Below are positions 41,426 through 50,777 of a DNA stretch of 64,000 nucleotides, piece by piece. Numbering within the stretch: the first letter of the stretch is position 1; each line of letters begins with the position of its first letter. This stretch comes from Streptomyces spectabilis (lineage in GTDB: Bacteria > Actinomycetota > Actinomycetes > Streptomycetales > Streptomycetaceae). The position numbers and the translations under genes were made by a program. The notes below the pieces were generated by a model, which was not told the origin of the DNA, did no database searches, and saw only the letters and a program-made list of their open reading frames with translations. The stretch lies in the NCBI RefSeq assembly GCF_008704795.1, contig NZ_CP023690.1:558001-622000 (forward strand), read 5' to 3'.

Positions 41426-42145
41426 ATGCCCAAGGGCAAGGGCGCAGGCAAGAGCCTCGTACGGGCCAGCCTCGCCATCCACGAGCCCCCCGTCGGGATC
41501 AGCACCACGCCCGGGAGCTTGATGAAATCGTTCGACTTCGACTTCAACCCGGCACAGCTCACCATCGGCCGCCGGGCGACCTGGACGGTGACCCCGACCG
41601 CGAGCAACCGGGACGGCGCGCAGCCGGAGTTCATCGGTTCGGAGTCGCGCGAGATGAGCGTGGAGATCTTTCTGGACTCCTCCGACCAGCCGACGAGCGA
41701 CACGGTCATGAAGAAGGTGAAGTCGCTGCTCGACTGCTGTGCGGTGACGGCCAGGAGCAAGGACGCCGACCAGCCGTCGCCACCCTGGGTGGTCTTCCAG
41801 TGGGGGTCGTTCAAGACGGCCCGGTTCACCGCCTACGTCGGGTCCGTCGACGCCTCGTACACCCTCTTCGGCACGTCGGGCGTGCCCATCCGGGCCGCCT
41901 GCCAGCTGCGCCTCCACGAGATTCCGGGGGATCCCGAGGGGCAGAACCCGACCTCTGGCGCGCTCACCGCGCAGCGCGTGCACCGGGTCGTCGCCGGTGA
42001 CTCGCTGCAGTCGCTCGCCTGGCGCGAGTACGGCGACGCCACGGTGTGGCGGGCCATCGCCGAGGCCAACGGGATCGACGACCCGTCGACCCTCGCGTCC
42101 GGCGCCGAACTCGTGCTGCCCGCGGCGCAGGAGGTGGGGCGCTGA
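41426..42145 (+). CDS. cis7: LysM hub protein of the CIS (Pvc7-like)
   Basis: 239 residues. FDFDFNPAQLTIGRRATWTVTPTASN and RFTAYVGSVDASYTLFGTSGVPIRAACQLRLHEI are the hub/tube-initiator core. The C terminus is a LysM: HRVVAGDSLQSLAWREYGDATVWRAIAEANGIDDPSTLASGAELVLP. In Pvc7/Afp7 and T4 gp53/gp48-like proteins this links tube and spike. The stop overlaps the spike start (TGATG). Confidence 0.9.
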   Translation: MPKGKGAGKSLVRASLAIHEPPVGISTTPGSLMKSFDFDFNPAQLTIGRRATWTVTPTASNRDGAQPEFIGSESREMSVEIFLDSSDQPTSDTVMKKVKSLLDCCAVTARSKDADQPSPPWVVFQWGSFKTARFTAYVGSVDASYTLFGTSGVPIRAACQLRLHEIPGDPEGQNPTSGALTAQRVHRVVAGDSLQSLAWREYGDATVWRAIAEANGIDDPSTLASGAELVLPAAQEVGR

Positions 42146-44052
42146 TGGCCGACACGGCCTTCTCCAGCATCATGAAGGTGCGGTTCGGCGGCGAGGAACT
42201 CCTGGACAAGTACGCCGGGATGCTCGTCGACGGCTGGGTCGACCAGGGCGCCGGGGTCCCGGCCGCGTTCCGGCTCACCTTCCGCGATCCGTACCGGCTG
42301 CTCCTCAAGGAGCTCCAAGTGAGGTTCGGCACCGAGGTGGTGCTGACCCCGGTGGCCGACGGGCAGGGCGCCGGCGACCCGCTCCTCACCGGTGAGGTCA
42401 CCGCCCTGGAGGCCGACTACGACGGCACCGGCTCCTTCACCGTCATCCGCGGCTACGACCTCGGGCACCGCTTCCTGCGCCGGCGCCGCGTGGCCGCGTA
42501 CACGAACGAGACCGCGTCCTCGATCGTGCGGAAGCTGGCCGGGCTCGCGGGCGTGCCCGTCGGGAGGATCGAGTCCTCCGGCGCGAGCTACGACTTCATC
42601 AGCCAGGCCAACGTCACCGACTGGGACTTCATCGCCCGGCTCGCGGACGAGAACAAGATGGTGATGTCCCTCGACGCCGAGGGCAGGTTCAACTTCGTCT
42701 CGCCGAAGCCGTCCTCGGGCGCGCCCTCGCCGAAGAACGAGAAGAACCCCCTCGTCCTGAAGTCCGGGATCGACATCCTGCGCCTGCGCACCTCCGTGAC
42801 CGCCGCCGACCAGGTCGCCGAGGTAGAGGTGCGCGGCTACGACGTCGCCACCGCGCGCGAGATCGTGGAGACCTCGCGCCGCGCCAACAACCCCGTCTTC
42901 TCCATCGGCACCTCGCCGACGCGGGCCGCGGGCGCCTTCAAGAAGACCAAGCTCGTACGGACCTCCGTGCCCTACGACAAGCGGACCGAGGTCAAGCACG
43001 CCGCCGACGCCCTCTTCGACGACGTGTCCTCCTCCTTCTCCGAGCTGGAGGTCATCGTCCACGGCAACCCCAAGCTGCGCCCGGGCGTGCCCGTGGCCCT
43101 CGGTGACGTCGGCTGGCCCTTCCAGGGCAAGTACACGACGACCTCGGTGCGGCACGTGTTCGGCAACGGGCAGCGCTACGAGTCCTGGGTGACCGTCAGC
43201 GGCCGCCAGTGGCGCTCGCTGTACGGGCTCGCGTCGGGCGGCACGGAGAGCGAGCCGCGGCTGCCCGGCGTGGCCAACGCCGTCGTCACGGACGTCGACG
43301 TGAAGGACGAGCAGGCCCGCGTGAAGCTGAAGTTCCCGTGGCTGGACGACACGTACGTCAGCGACTGGACGCGCTGCGTGCAGCTCGGCGGGAAGCGCGG
43401 CGGCGGCATCTTCCCGCTGGACGTCGGCGACGAGGTCCTCGTGGGCTTCGACCGGGGCGCGCTCGACCACCCCTTCGTGATCGGTGGACTCTACAACGGC
43501 AAGGACAGGCCGACCCGGAACAAGGCGCCGCTCTACTCCGGGGCGCGCAACCAGGCCAGCCGCCACACCCTGGCGGACCGCACCGGCAACCGTGTCGATC
43601 TGCTCAGCCAGCGCGTGGGCGGCCACCGGGGCGTACGGGTGAGCACGGGCGACGACAAGCTGGTCGTCCACCTGGACCGCGCGAAGACCGAGATCACCGT
43701 GGACAGCAAGGGCTCGGTCACCATCAAGGGCAGCCGCTCCGTGTCCGTCCGGGCGGGCACGGACCTGACCCTGAGCGCCAAGCGCAACGTGTCCATCCAG
43801 AGCGGCGGGATGCTCAACATCCGGGCCGTGAGCGCCGTCAACGTCAACGCGCCCGCCGGTGCGTTCAGCGTCACCTCGTCGCTGTTCAACGTCAAGGCGG
43901 CGGGCGCGGTGAGCATCAGCGCGGTGGGCGCGGCGAGCATCAACTCCGTCGGCCCCGCGTCGCTCACCTCGGCGGCCATGGCCAGCTTGACCGGCGCCAA
44001 TCTCGCGTTGACCGGCGTCCTCAGGATCAACGGGAAGCCGGTGCCGTTCTGA
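42145..44052 (+). CDS. cis8: VgrG-like spike protein (Pvc8-like)
   Basis: 635 residues. The N-terminal hub domain (ESSGASYDFISQANVTDWDFIARLADENKMVMSLDAEGRFNFV) resembles VgrG/gp27. The middle has an OB-fold (VVTDVDVKDEQARVKLKFPWLDDTYVSDWTRCVQL, GGGIFPLDVGDEVLVGFDRGALDHPFVIGGLYNG). The tail is a repetitive triple-helix tip (TKGSVTIKGSRSVSVRAG, AVNVNAPAGAFSVTSSLFNVKAAGAVSISAVGAASINSVG). It is the trimeric puncturing spike. No toxin domain is fused to it, so effectors must attach or load otherwise. Translation is coupled to the LysM gene. Confidence 0.95.
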   Translation: MADTAFSSIMKVRFGGEELLDKYAGMLVDGWVDQGAGVPAAFRLTFRDPYRLLLKELQVRFGTEVVLTPVADGQGAGDPLLTGEVTALEADYDGTGSFTVIRGYDLGHRFLRRRRVAAYTNETASSIVRKLAGLAGVPVGRIESSGASYDFISQANVTDWDFIARLADENKMVMSLDAEGRFNFVSPKPSSGAPSPKNEKNPLVLKSGIDILRLRTSVTAADQVAEVEVRGYDVATAREIVETSRRANNPVFSIGTSPTRAAGAFKKTKLVRTSVPYDKRTEVKHAADALFDDVSSSFSELEVIVHGNPKLRPGVPVALGDVGWPFQGKYTTTSVRHVFGNGQRYESWVTVSGRQWRSLYGLASGGTESEPRLPGVANAVVTDVDVKDEQARVKLKFPWLDDTYVSDWTRCVQLGGKRGGGIFPLDVGDEVLVGFDRGALDHPFVIGGLYNGKDRPTRNKAPLYSGARNQASRHTLADRTGNRVDLLSQRVGGHRGVRVSTGDDKLVVHLDRAKTEITVDSKGSVTIKGSRSVSVRAGTDLTLSAKRNVSIQSGGMLNIRAVSAVNVNAPAGAFSVTSSLFNVKAAGAVSISAVGAASINSVGPASLTSAAMASLTGANLALTGVLRINGKPVPF

Positions 44053-44106
44053 TGACCCACCCGAACCCGTGCCGCGAGCGCGGCGGAAGAGAGCGGTGAC
44101 CTATCG

Positions 44107-44559
44107 ATGGCCGAACAATTCGTCGGCTCCGGCTGGGCGTTCCCGCTGCGCATCGGTCCCACCGGCGGCATCGCCCTGGTCAGCGGGGAGCGCGAGATCG
44201 AGGAGGCCATCCGGCTCGTCCTGGCCACCGCGCCCGGCGAGCGGCCGATGCGCCCGGAGTTCGGCTGCGCCATCCACGACCTGGTGTTCGCCCCGGTCAA
44301 CGAGCAGACCGCGGGCCGCATCCAGCACGAGGTGCAGCTGAGCCTGGACCGCTGGGAGCCCCGCGTCGAGGTGCACAGCGTGGAGGTCAGCACGGGCACC
44401 GACCAGAGCGTGCTCTACATCGACGTCCAGTACGCGATCCGCGGCACGAACAACCCGCGCAGCCTCGTCTTCCCCTTCTACGTCATCCCCTCCCACGAGG
44501 AGCCGGGGGCCCCGGAGACGTCCGGCGGCCCCGGTGGCTCCCCCGAAAGCGACCGCTGA
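44107..44559 (+). CDS. cis9: gp25-like baseplate wedge protein (Pvc9-like)
   Basis: 150 residues. GWAFPLRIGPTGGIALVSGEREIEEAIRLVLATAPGERPMRPEFGCAIHDLVFAPVNEQTAGRI is the GPW/gp25 signature, including the GERPMRPEFG loop, and QYAIRGTNNPRSLVFPFYV is the final strand. It links sheath and baseplate. The last base of its TGA is the A of the next ATG. Confidence 0.95.
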   Translation: MAEQFVGSGWAFPLRIGPTGGIALVSGEREIEEAIRLVLATAPGERPMRPEFGCAIHDLVFAPVNEQTAGRIQHEVQLSLDRWEPRVEVHSVEVSTGTDQSVLYIDVQYAIRGTNNPRSLVFPFYVIPSHEEPGAPETSGGPGGSPESDR

Positions 44560-46517
44560 TGCCCCTGCACTCCCCCAACCTCGACGACCGCCGCTTCCAG
44601 CAGTTCGTCGACGACGCCAAGCGCTACATCCAGCAGCGGGCCCCGGAGTGGACCGACCACAACGTCTCGGACCCCGGCGTCACCCTCGTCGAGACGGTCG
44701 CGCACATGGCCGACCAGATCGTGTACCGCCTCAACCGCGTGCCGGAGAAGAACCACCTGGCCTTCCTCGACCTGGTCGGCATCACGCTCTTCCCGCCGAC
44801 CGCCGCGCGTACGGACGTCACGTTCTGGCTGTCGGCGCCCCGGGAGGAGACGGTGGCGGTGCCGGTCGGCACCGAGGTGACCACGCTGCGCACGGAGCAC
44901 GAGGACGCGGTCGTCTTCGCCACCGAACGGGATCTGCGCGTCGTCCCCTGCGCCCTTTCACGCCTGGTGGTGCAGCGCCGCGGCGAGCCCGTCGCCGACC
45001 GGACCGCCGACCTCGCCGAGGGCAACGACGTGCTGTGCTTCACGGAGGCGCCGCGTCCGGGTGACTGTCTGCTGTTCGGTCTGACGTCGGCCGTCCCGCA
45101 CTGCGCGGTCGCCCTCGAACTGGACAGCCGGGTCGACGGCGTCGGCGTCGACCCCCGCCAGCCGCCGCTCGTGTGGGAGGCCTGGACCGCGGACGGCTGG
45201 CAGCCGTGCGCGGTCCACCAGGACGGCACCGGCGGCCTCAACCGGCCCGGCGACGTCGTCGTACACGTGCCGGGCGGCCACGTCCTGTCCCGCAACGCGG
45301 GCCACGAGGGCGGCTGGCTGCGCTGCCGCGTCACCGAGCCCCTGTCCGACCAGCCGTTCTACGCCAGCTCGCCGACGGTGCGCGCCGCGGAGGCCTGCAC
45401 GGTCGGCGGCACCACCCGTGTCGTGCACGCCGAGACGGTGTACGACGAGGCGCTCGGTGAGGCCACCGGCCTGCCCGGGCAGCGGCTGCGGCTCGCCCAC
45501 GCGCCGGTCGTCGGCGACGACCAGCCGGTCCTCCTCCAGACCGCCGAGCACGACGGCTGGCAGGACTGGCGGGTGGTCCCGCACTTCGCCGAGTCGCGCC
45601 CGGAGGACCGGCACATCACCCTCGACGCGGCCACCGGCGACATCGCCTTCGGACCCGCGGTGCGCGAACCCGACGGCTCCTTGCGCCAGTTCGGCTTCGT
45701 CGCCCCCAAGGGAGCGGTCATCCGCGCCCGCCGCTACCGCACCGGCGGCGGCCGGTCCGGCAACGTGGCCCGCGGCGCGATCCGCGTCCTGCGCACCTCC
45801 ATCCCGTACGTCACCGAGGTCGTGAACGCGGAGGCCGCGCGCGGCGGGGTCGACGGCGAGACGGTCGAGGAGGCCAAGGTGCGGGCACCGATCACGCTCC
45901 GCGCCCAGGAGCGCGCGGTGACGCTGCGCGACTACGAGGAACTCGCCCGTCGCGCCGCCCCGGAGACCGCCCGCATCACCTGCCTGGAGGGCAGGGTCGA
46001 CGACTACGGCGCGCACGCGGTGCGCGTCCTCGTCGTGCCGCAGGCCGTGCCCGACCCCGGGGGGCGGCTCCGCTTCGAGCAACTCGTCCCCGGCGACGCC
46101 CTGTTGGAGCGCGTCACCCGCCACCTCGACGAGCGCCGCCTCATCGGCACCCGGCTCGCCGTGGGCCCGCCCTACTACCAGGGCATCACGGTGGTGGCCA
46201 CCGTCCACGCGTTCCGCGGGGTGGAGACCGACCAGGTGCGACGCGCGGCGCACGACGCCCTCTACCGGCATCTCGACCCGCTCAGCGGCGGTGCGGACGG
46301 CCGCGGCTGGCCCTTCGGCCGCCCGGTCCAGGCGGGCGAGGTCTTCGCCGTGCTGCAACGGGTGCCCGGCGTCGAGCTGGTCGACGAGGTCGTCCTGCAC
46401 CCTGCCGACCCGCTGACCGGCAAGCGCGGCGACGCCACCGACCGCATCGACCTGGAGCGGTCCGCCCTGGTGTTCTCCTTCGACCACCGCGTCCGCGTGA
46501 TCGGGGACACCCCGTGA
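44559..46517 (+). CDS. cis11: Baseplate J-like protein (Pvc11/gp6-like)
   Basis: 652 residues. MPLHSPNLDDRRFQQFVDDAKRYIQQRAPEWTDHNVSDPGVTLVETVAHMADQIVYRLNRVPEKNHLAFLDLVGI is the typical start. RAPITLRAQERAVTLRDYEELARRAAPETARITCLEG and LERVTRHLDERRLIGTRLAVGPPYYQGITV are the baseplate J core, followed by DQVRRAAHDALYRHLDPLSGG. Part of the wedge. ATG 44559 is coupled to gp25. Confidence 0.95.
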   Translation: MPLHSPNLDDRRFQQFVDDAKRYIQQRAPEWTDHNVSDPGVTLVETVAHMADQIVYRLNRVPEKNHLAFLDLVGITLFPPTAARTDVTFWLSAPREETVAVPVGTEVTTLRTEHEDAVVFATERDLRVVPCALSRLVVQRRGEPVADRTADLAEGNDVLCFTEAPRPGDCLLFGLTSAVPHCAVALELDSRVDGVGVDPRQPPLVWEAWTADGWQPCAVHQDGTGGLNRPGDVVVHVPGGHVLSRNAGHEGGWLRCRVTEPLSDQPFYASSPTVRAAEACTVGGTTRVVHAETVYDEALGEATGLPGQRLRLAHAPVVGDDQPVLLQTAEHDGWQDWRVVPHFAESRPEDRHITLDAATGDIAFGPAVREPDGSLRQFGFVAPKGAVIRARRYRTGGGRSGNVARGAIRVLRTSIPYVTEVVNAEAARGGVDGETVEEAKVRAPITLRAQERAVTLRDYEELARRAAPETARITCLEGRVDDYGAHAVRVLVVPQAVPDPGGRLRFEQLVPGDALLERVTRHLDERRLIGTRLAVGPPYYQGITVVATVHAFRGVETDQVRRAAHDALYRHLDPLSGGADGRGWPFGRPVQAGEVFAVLQRVPGVELVDEVVLHPADPLTGKRGDATDRIDLERSALVFSFDHRVRVIGDTP

Positions 46518-46545
46518 CGCGCCCGACGCTTCCGGGAGGCCACCG

Positions 46546-47103
46546 ATGAGAGGGTCCGTCGACGGCCTCGGCTCCTCGGCGCCGATCGGCACGATGCTCC
46601 CCGCGGTCTTCGCCGACGACGACCTCGCCCAGCGCTTCGTCGCGGGCCTGGACGAGGTCCTGGCGCCGATCCTGAACGTCCTCGACTGTCTGGACTCCTA
46701 CTTCGACCCCGCGCTCACACCGGTCGACTTCACCCAGTGGCTGAGCACCTGGGTCGGGGCGGAGACCGACGGCACCGAACCCGAGGCGCGCCTGCGCGCC
46801 GCCGTGGCGGCCGCCGCGGGCCTGCACCGCGTACGGGGCACACCGCGGGGTCTGTCGGAGGCGGTCCGGCTGGCGTTCGGCGTCGAGCCGGAGATATCGG
46901 AGAGCGGGGGCGCCGCGTGGAGCGCGCGGCCCCGCGGCCCCGTGCCCGGCAGGCCCCGCCCCCATCTGCAGGTCACCCTGCGGCTGCCCGATCCCACTCC
47001 GGCGGACACCCACCGCCTGGACGTGCTCGTGGCCGCCGCCCGTCCCGCTCACATGCCCTACACCGTCACCGTGACGGCCGCCGAAAGGACCCTCGAAAGA
47101 TGA
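46546..47103 (+). CDS. cis12: gpI-like baseplate protein (Pvc12-like)
   Basis: 185 residues. MLPAVFADDDLAQRFVAGLDEVLAPILNVLDCLDSYFDPALTPVDFTQWLSTWVGAETD and LHRVRGTPRGLSEAVRLAFGVEPEI match the phage tail protein I/gp7-like wedge protein, and the C terminus has a short beta part (LQVTLRLPDPTPADTHRLDVLVAAARPAHMPYTVTV). GGGAGG lies six bases before ATG 46546. Its stop overlaps the next start (ATGA). Confidence 0.9.
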   Translation: MRGSVDGLGSSAPIGTMLPAVFADDDLAQRFVAGLDEVLAPILNVLDCLDSYFDPALTPVDFTQWLSTWVGAETDGTEPEARLRAAVAAAAGLHRVRGTPRGLSEAVRLAFGVEPEISESGGAAWSARPRGPVPGRPRPHLQVTLRLPDPTPADTHRLDVLVAAARPAHMPYTVTVTAAERTLER

Positions 47104-48554
47104 CCACGCAGAACTGCGCCGAGTGCGACTCCCGCGTGGAACCCGGTCAGTCGTTCTGCGACGCCTGCGGTGCGGTCCTGAGCTGGGACCGGGCGGGGGC
47201 GCGCAAGGCGGCGACGAGGGCCTCCGGCCCGGGTTCCGGTTCAGGCCCGGCCTCCGGCCCGGGTTCGGGTCCGGCCTCCGGCCCCGGCTCCGGTTCAAGC
47301 CCGGCCTACGGCCCAGGTTCCGGCGCGGCCTCCGGCCCCAGCCCCGGTTGGAACGCCGCCGCCCGCCCCGATGACGGTGGCCCCGCCCGGACGGCGGCCC
47401 CAGGTGCCCACGGCGGCGCGCACACCCCCGGCCCCGGCCCGGCACCCTCCCCCGCCACGGGCCGTCCCCCGGCCCCCTCCGGCCCTCCCCGGCGCGACCC
47501 CGCGCACCCGGCCCCGGGACATACCCCGGGCAGCGGCCCCGAGGGCGCGCCCCCGTTCCCGCCCGGCAACCCGGACCTCACGGACACCACCCCCAACACA
47601 CCGGCAGCCACCGCCCCGCACGGTCCCGCCCCCGCCGACGCCCTGTCCGACCGCGCCCGCTCCCTGGTCGTCCCCGTCTCCGAACCGGCGCCGCGGCCCG
47701 CCGCGCCCATGCCGTCCGTGGCCCCGGTCCTGCCGGGCCGGCCCGACACCGACCGGCCCCGCGTCCGCGTCCCCGGTCCGCAGCAGGGGTCGGGGCACGG
47801 CGCGCCCTGCCCGTGGTGCTCCACGCCGAACCACCCTGACCGGCACTTCTGCGCCCGCTGCGCGATGCCGCTCGCCGACCGCGCCGAGCGCGGCGAAGGG
47901 CCGCCCGCGCACCTGCCCTGGTGGCGCCGCCTCTTCGGCCCCGGGCGGCACGAGACCCCCTGGGCGGGTGACCGCCCCCGGCTGAGCCGCGTCTTCGACC
48001 GCGTCGGCACCTGGGTCACCGCGGCCGTCGTCCTTCCGCTGCTCGTCCTCGGCGTGGTGAACATCCCCGACGGGGTCCAGGCCACGCGCGACCACTTCGC
48101 CAAGCGCGCCCCCGTCGAGCCGGACCGGATCCGCGCCTCGCGTTCCTACGAGGGGCACGGTCCGAAGCTGGCCTTCGACAAGCTCAACAACACCTGGTGG
48201 GGCCCCGGGGTCGCACAGTCCGGCCAGGGCGAGTGGATCGAGGTGGGCTTCGCCCGGCCGACCCGTCTGCTCGACGTCGTCATCACGCCGGGGATGTCGA
48301 CCCGAGCCGACCAGCTCGGCAAGTCGGCCCTGCCGCACCGGGTCAAGGCGACCCTCACCAAGAAGGACGGCACGACCGCGACCCGCGAACTCACCCTGGA
48401 CCCGGCCGCGGGCGGCCAGCGCCGCGCCTTCCGCGTCGGCGAGGTCACCCGGGTCCGCTTCACCATCGAGTCGGCCCACGCCGCGTCCGACAAGAAGCAG
48501 GTGGCCATCGCCGAGATCGAACTCTTCGGCCGCTCGGGCAGCGACCGGAGCTGA
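47100..48554 (+). CDS. CIS-locus membrane protein: zinc ribbons, Gly/Pro linker, one TM, discoidin-like C terminus
   Basis: 484 residues from ATG 47100. Two zinc ribbons: CAEC...CDAC at Cys6/9/20/23, and CPWC...CARC near residues 239-258. Between them lies a long Ser/Gly/Pro linker with GPGSGPASG-like repeats. One membrane span at about 301-320 (VGTWVTAAVVLPLLVLGVV). Residues 345-484 form an F5/8-type C (discoidin-like) beta domain: KLAFDKLNNTWWGPGVAQSGQGEWIEVGFARPTRLLDVVITPGM...VTRVRFTIESAHAASDKKQVAIAEIELFG. With the ribbons on the cytosolic side the discoidin domain would face outwards and could touch envelope sugars. The layout resembles what I recall of the CIS-linked membrane protein CisA of Streptomyces coelicolor; I could not check this. 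Confidence 0.8.
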   Translation: MTTQNCAECDSRVEPGQSFCDACGAVLSWDRAGARKAATRASGPGSGSGPASGPGSGPASGPGSGSSPAYGPGSGAASGPSPGWNAAARPDDGGPARTAAPGAHGGAHTPGPGPAPSPATGRPPAPSGPPRRDPAHPAPGHTPGSGPEGAPPFPPGNPDLTDTTPNTPAATAPHGPAPADALSDRARSLVVPVSEPAPRPAAPMPSVAPVLPGRPDTDRPRVRVPGPQQGSGHGAPCPWCSTPNHPDRHFCARCAMPLADRAERGEGPPAHLPWWRRLFGPGRHETPWAGDRPRLSRVFDRVGTWVTAAVVLPLLVLGVVNIPDGVQATRDHFAKRAPVEPDRIRASRSYEGHGPKLAFDKLNNTWWGPGVAQSGQGEWIEVGFARPTRLLDVVITPGMSTRADQLGKSALPHRVKATLTKKDGTTATRELTLDPAAGGQRRAFRVGEVTRVRFTIESAHAASDKKQVAIAEIELFGRSGSDRS

Positions 48555-48714
48555 GCGCACCGCCCGCCCCTCCCTCCCCGGGCGCTCGCCGGAGTGCCAC
48601 CACTTCGGCGAGTTGCCACGGTGAACCGGGCTTCCTTGCCCGCCCCCGAGCACGCCCAGAATGCTGAACCCGCCACCGGGCCGATGACTGCTCACTTCCT
48701 GAGGGGGGATTCCG

Positions 48715-50745
48715 GTGCCTGGAGTCAGCGTGCGCTTGCCGGTGTACGACCGGCATCTCGGTCCCGCGCCGTTCACGGCCCGTCCCGCACCGTCCGCAGA
48801 GCCGGCACCCGCGCCGGCCGGCCTCGGGAACGGCTACGCCATCGCCGTGGTGGGAACGGGTCCGCGGGGCATCTCCATCCTCGAACGCCTGGGAGCGCGG
48901 CTGCTCGGCAAGCGGCCCGCGCGCCCCCTCACGATCTACGCCATCGACGCGGACGAGGTCGGTTCCGGCCGGGTCTGGCGTTCGGGCCAGCCGCCGTGGC
49001 TGTCGATGAACAACCGCTGCGGCGAGGTCACGATGTTCTCCGGCCCCGCCGACGACGGCGCCTGGCGCCCCGGTGCCGGGCCGACGTTCGCCCAGTGGTG
49101 GCAGCGCGTGGACGCCCGCTTCCCCGGCCCCGACGCGTACGCGCCGCGCAGCCTCTACGGGCGCTACCTGCGCTTCGTCCTCGACGTCGTGGAGACGAAC
49201 CTGCCGCACGACGTGCGCCTGGTCCGGGTGCCGGGCCTCGTGAGCGGCATCGAGAAGCGCGCCGGACGGTTCGAACTCCGCGTCGGGGACCGGCTGATCA
49301 CCTGCGACCAGGTCGCCGTCTGCAGCGGCCATCCGCGCGAGCAGTCCGCGCGCCCCGTCCTGGCGGGGCGGCCCGCGTCGGAACGGCGGCAGCGCCGCGC
49401 GCCCGCACGCGCCTTCGACGGCACCGGACGCCTGGGAGTGCTGCCCGGCAGCGTGATCGGCATCCGCGGGCTCGGCCTCACCTTCCACGACGTCGTCGCC
49501 ATGCTCACGGTCGGCCGCGGCGGCCGCTTCGCCGGGCACGGCCACGACTGCGTCTACGTGCCGAGCGGGGACGAGCCCGACCTCATCGTGGCGGGTTCGC
49601 GGAGCGCCCTGCCCATCCCGACCCGCGGTGCCGCGCAGCGGCCGTTCGACTTCCGGTACGCGCCCCGCCTCTTCACGCCCGAGCGGATCGCCGGCCTGCG
49701 GGCGGCGGGACCGCTCGACTTCCGCAGGGACGTCATGCCCTGGCTCCTGGCCGAAGTGAACCTCGCCTTCTGGCAGCGCCGCCTCGGCCCGGACTCCTTC
49801 GCGGTCCTGGAACGCCGGCTCGCGCTCCTGCCGCCCAACGGTGCCGAGGTGATGCACGGGCTCCGCAGGACGGCGTCCGACCTCGGCTGCGACGAGGTGC
49901 TGTCCCTTGACGACCTCGCCCACCCCTTCCGGGGACGGACCTTCGCCGATCAGGGCGCGTTCCGCGACGAGCTCGTACGGCTCCTCTCCGACGACGTCGG
50001 GGAGGCGATGCGCGGCGAGGTGGACGGCGCGCTGAAGGCCGCCATGGAGGTTGTCCGGGACGTACGGCCGACGGTGCGGGCCGCCGTGGACTTCGGCGGG
50101 CTCACGGCCGCGTCCCACAAGGACTTCGTGGAGCGCGTCGGCCCGATGCTCGCCTTCCTCTCCACCGGCCCTTCCGCGGTACGGTCCTGCCAGCTCATCG
50201 CGCTGATGCGGGCGGGCCTGCTCGAAGTCCTCGGCCCCCAGGCCCGGTTCACGGCCCACGACGACGGGTTCGTCGGCCATTCGCCGCTGGTCGCCGACTA
50301 CAGCGTCTTCTGCTCGGACGTCGTCGACGCCCGTGTCCGGCAGCCCGACATCGACGGCGACGCGGGACCGCTGGCCAAGAGGCAGCGGGACGCCGGGGCC
50401 TGGCGCCCGCACGTGTGCGCCGGTGATCCGGCGTTCCGCACGGGCGGCGTCGACGTCACCACGGCGCCCTACCATCCCATCGCCGCCGACGGCTCGGTGG
50501 AGCGCCGGATGTACGTGCTCGGCATCCCGACGGAGTCAACCCGCTGGTTCATGCAGGTCGGCATCGGCCGTCCGGGCCCCTGGGGCGAGTTCTTCCGCGA
50601 CGCGGACACGATCGCCCGAGCGGCCCTGGACCAGGTCGAGCTGACCGGCCTCCCCGCCGCGGACGGACCGCCTCTCGGGGCGTGCGACATGGACTACTGC
50701 TTCGGCCCGCAGCACCCGGACGGGGCCTCCCTTTCCGAGTACTGA
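48715..50745 (+). CDS. FAD/NAD(P)-binding oxidoreductase (large, PF13454-like)
   Basis: 676 residues from GTG 48715 (GAGGGGG upstream). AIAVVGTGPRGISILERLGARLL (glycines near residue 46) is the dinucleotide loop, and VWRSGQPPWLSMNNRCGEVTMFSGP follows. VAVCSGHP and GVLPGSVIGIRGLGLTFHDVVAMLT are further Rossmann parts. The C terminus ends in VDVTTAPYHPIAADGSVERRMYVLGIPTESTRWFMQVGIGRPGPWGEFFRDADTIARAAL. This family of long flavin oxidoreductases has few characterised members. First gene of a six-gene operon. Probably catalyses an oxidation/hydroxylation on the cluster's product. Confidence 0.75.
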   Translation: MPGVSVRLPVYDRHLGPAPFTARPAPSAEPAPAPAGLGNGYAIAVVGTGPRGISILERLGARLLGKRPARPLTIYAIDADEVGSGRVWRSGQPPWLSMNNRCGEVTMFSGPADDGAWRPGAGPTFAQWWQRVDARFPGPDAYAPRSLYGRYLRFVLDVVETNLPHDVRLVRVPGLVSGIEKRAGRFELRVGDRLITCDQVAVCSGHPREQSARPVLAGRPASERRQRRAPARAFDGTGRLGVLPGSVIGIRGLGLTFHDVVAMLTVGRGGRFAGHGHDCVYVPSGDEPDLIVAGSRSALPIPTRGAAQRPFDFRYAPRLFTPERIAGLRAAGPLDFRRDVMPWLLAEVNLAFWQRRLGPDSFAVLERRLALLPPNGAEVMHGLRRTASDLGCDEVLSLDDLAHPFRGRTFADQGAFRDELVRLLSDDVGEAMRGEVDGALKAAMEVVRDVRPTVRAAVDFGGLTAASHKDFVERVGPMLAFLSTGPSAVRSCQLIALMRAGLLEVLGPQARFTAHDDGFVGHSPLVADYSVFCSDVVDARVRQPDIDGDAGPLAKRQRDAGAWRPHVCAGDPAFRTGGVDVTTAPYHPIAADGSVERRMYVLGIPTESTRWFMQVGIGRPGPWGEFFRDADTIARAALDQVELTGLPAADGPPLGACDMDYCFGPQHPDGASLSEY

Positions 50746-50777
50746 ACTACTGAGTACGGAACCCATGGAGGTGTGTC

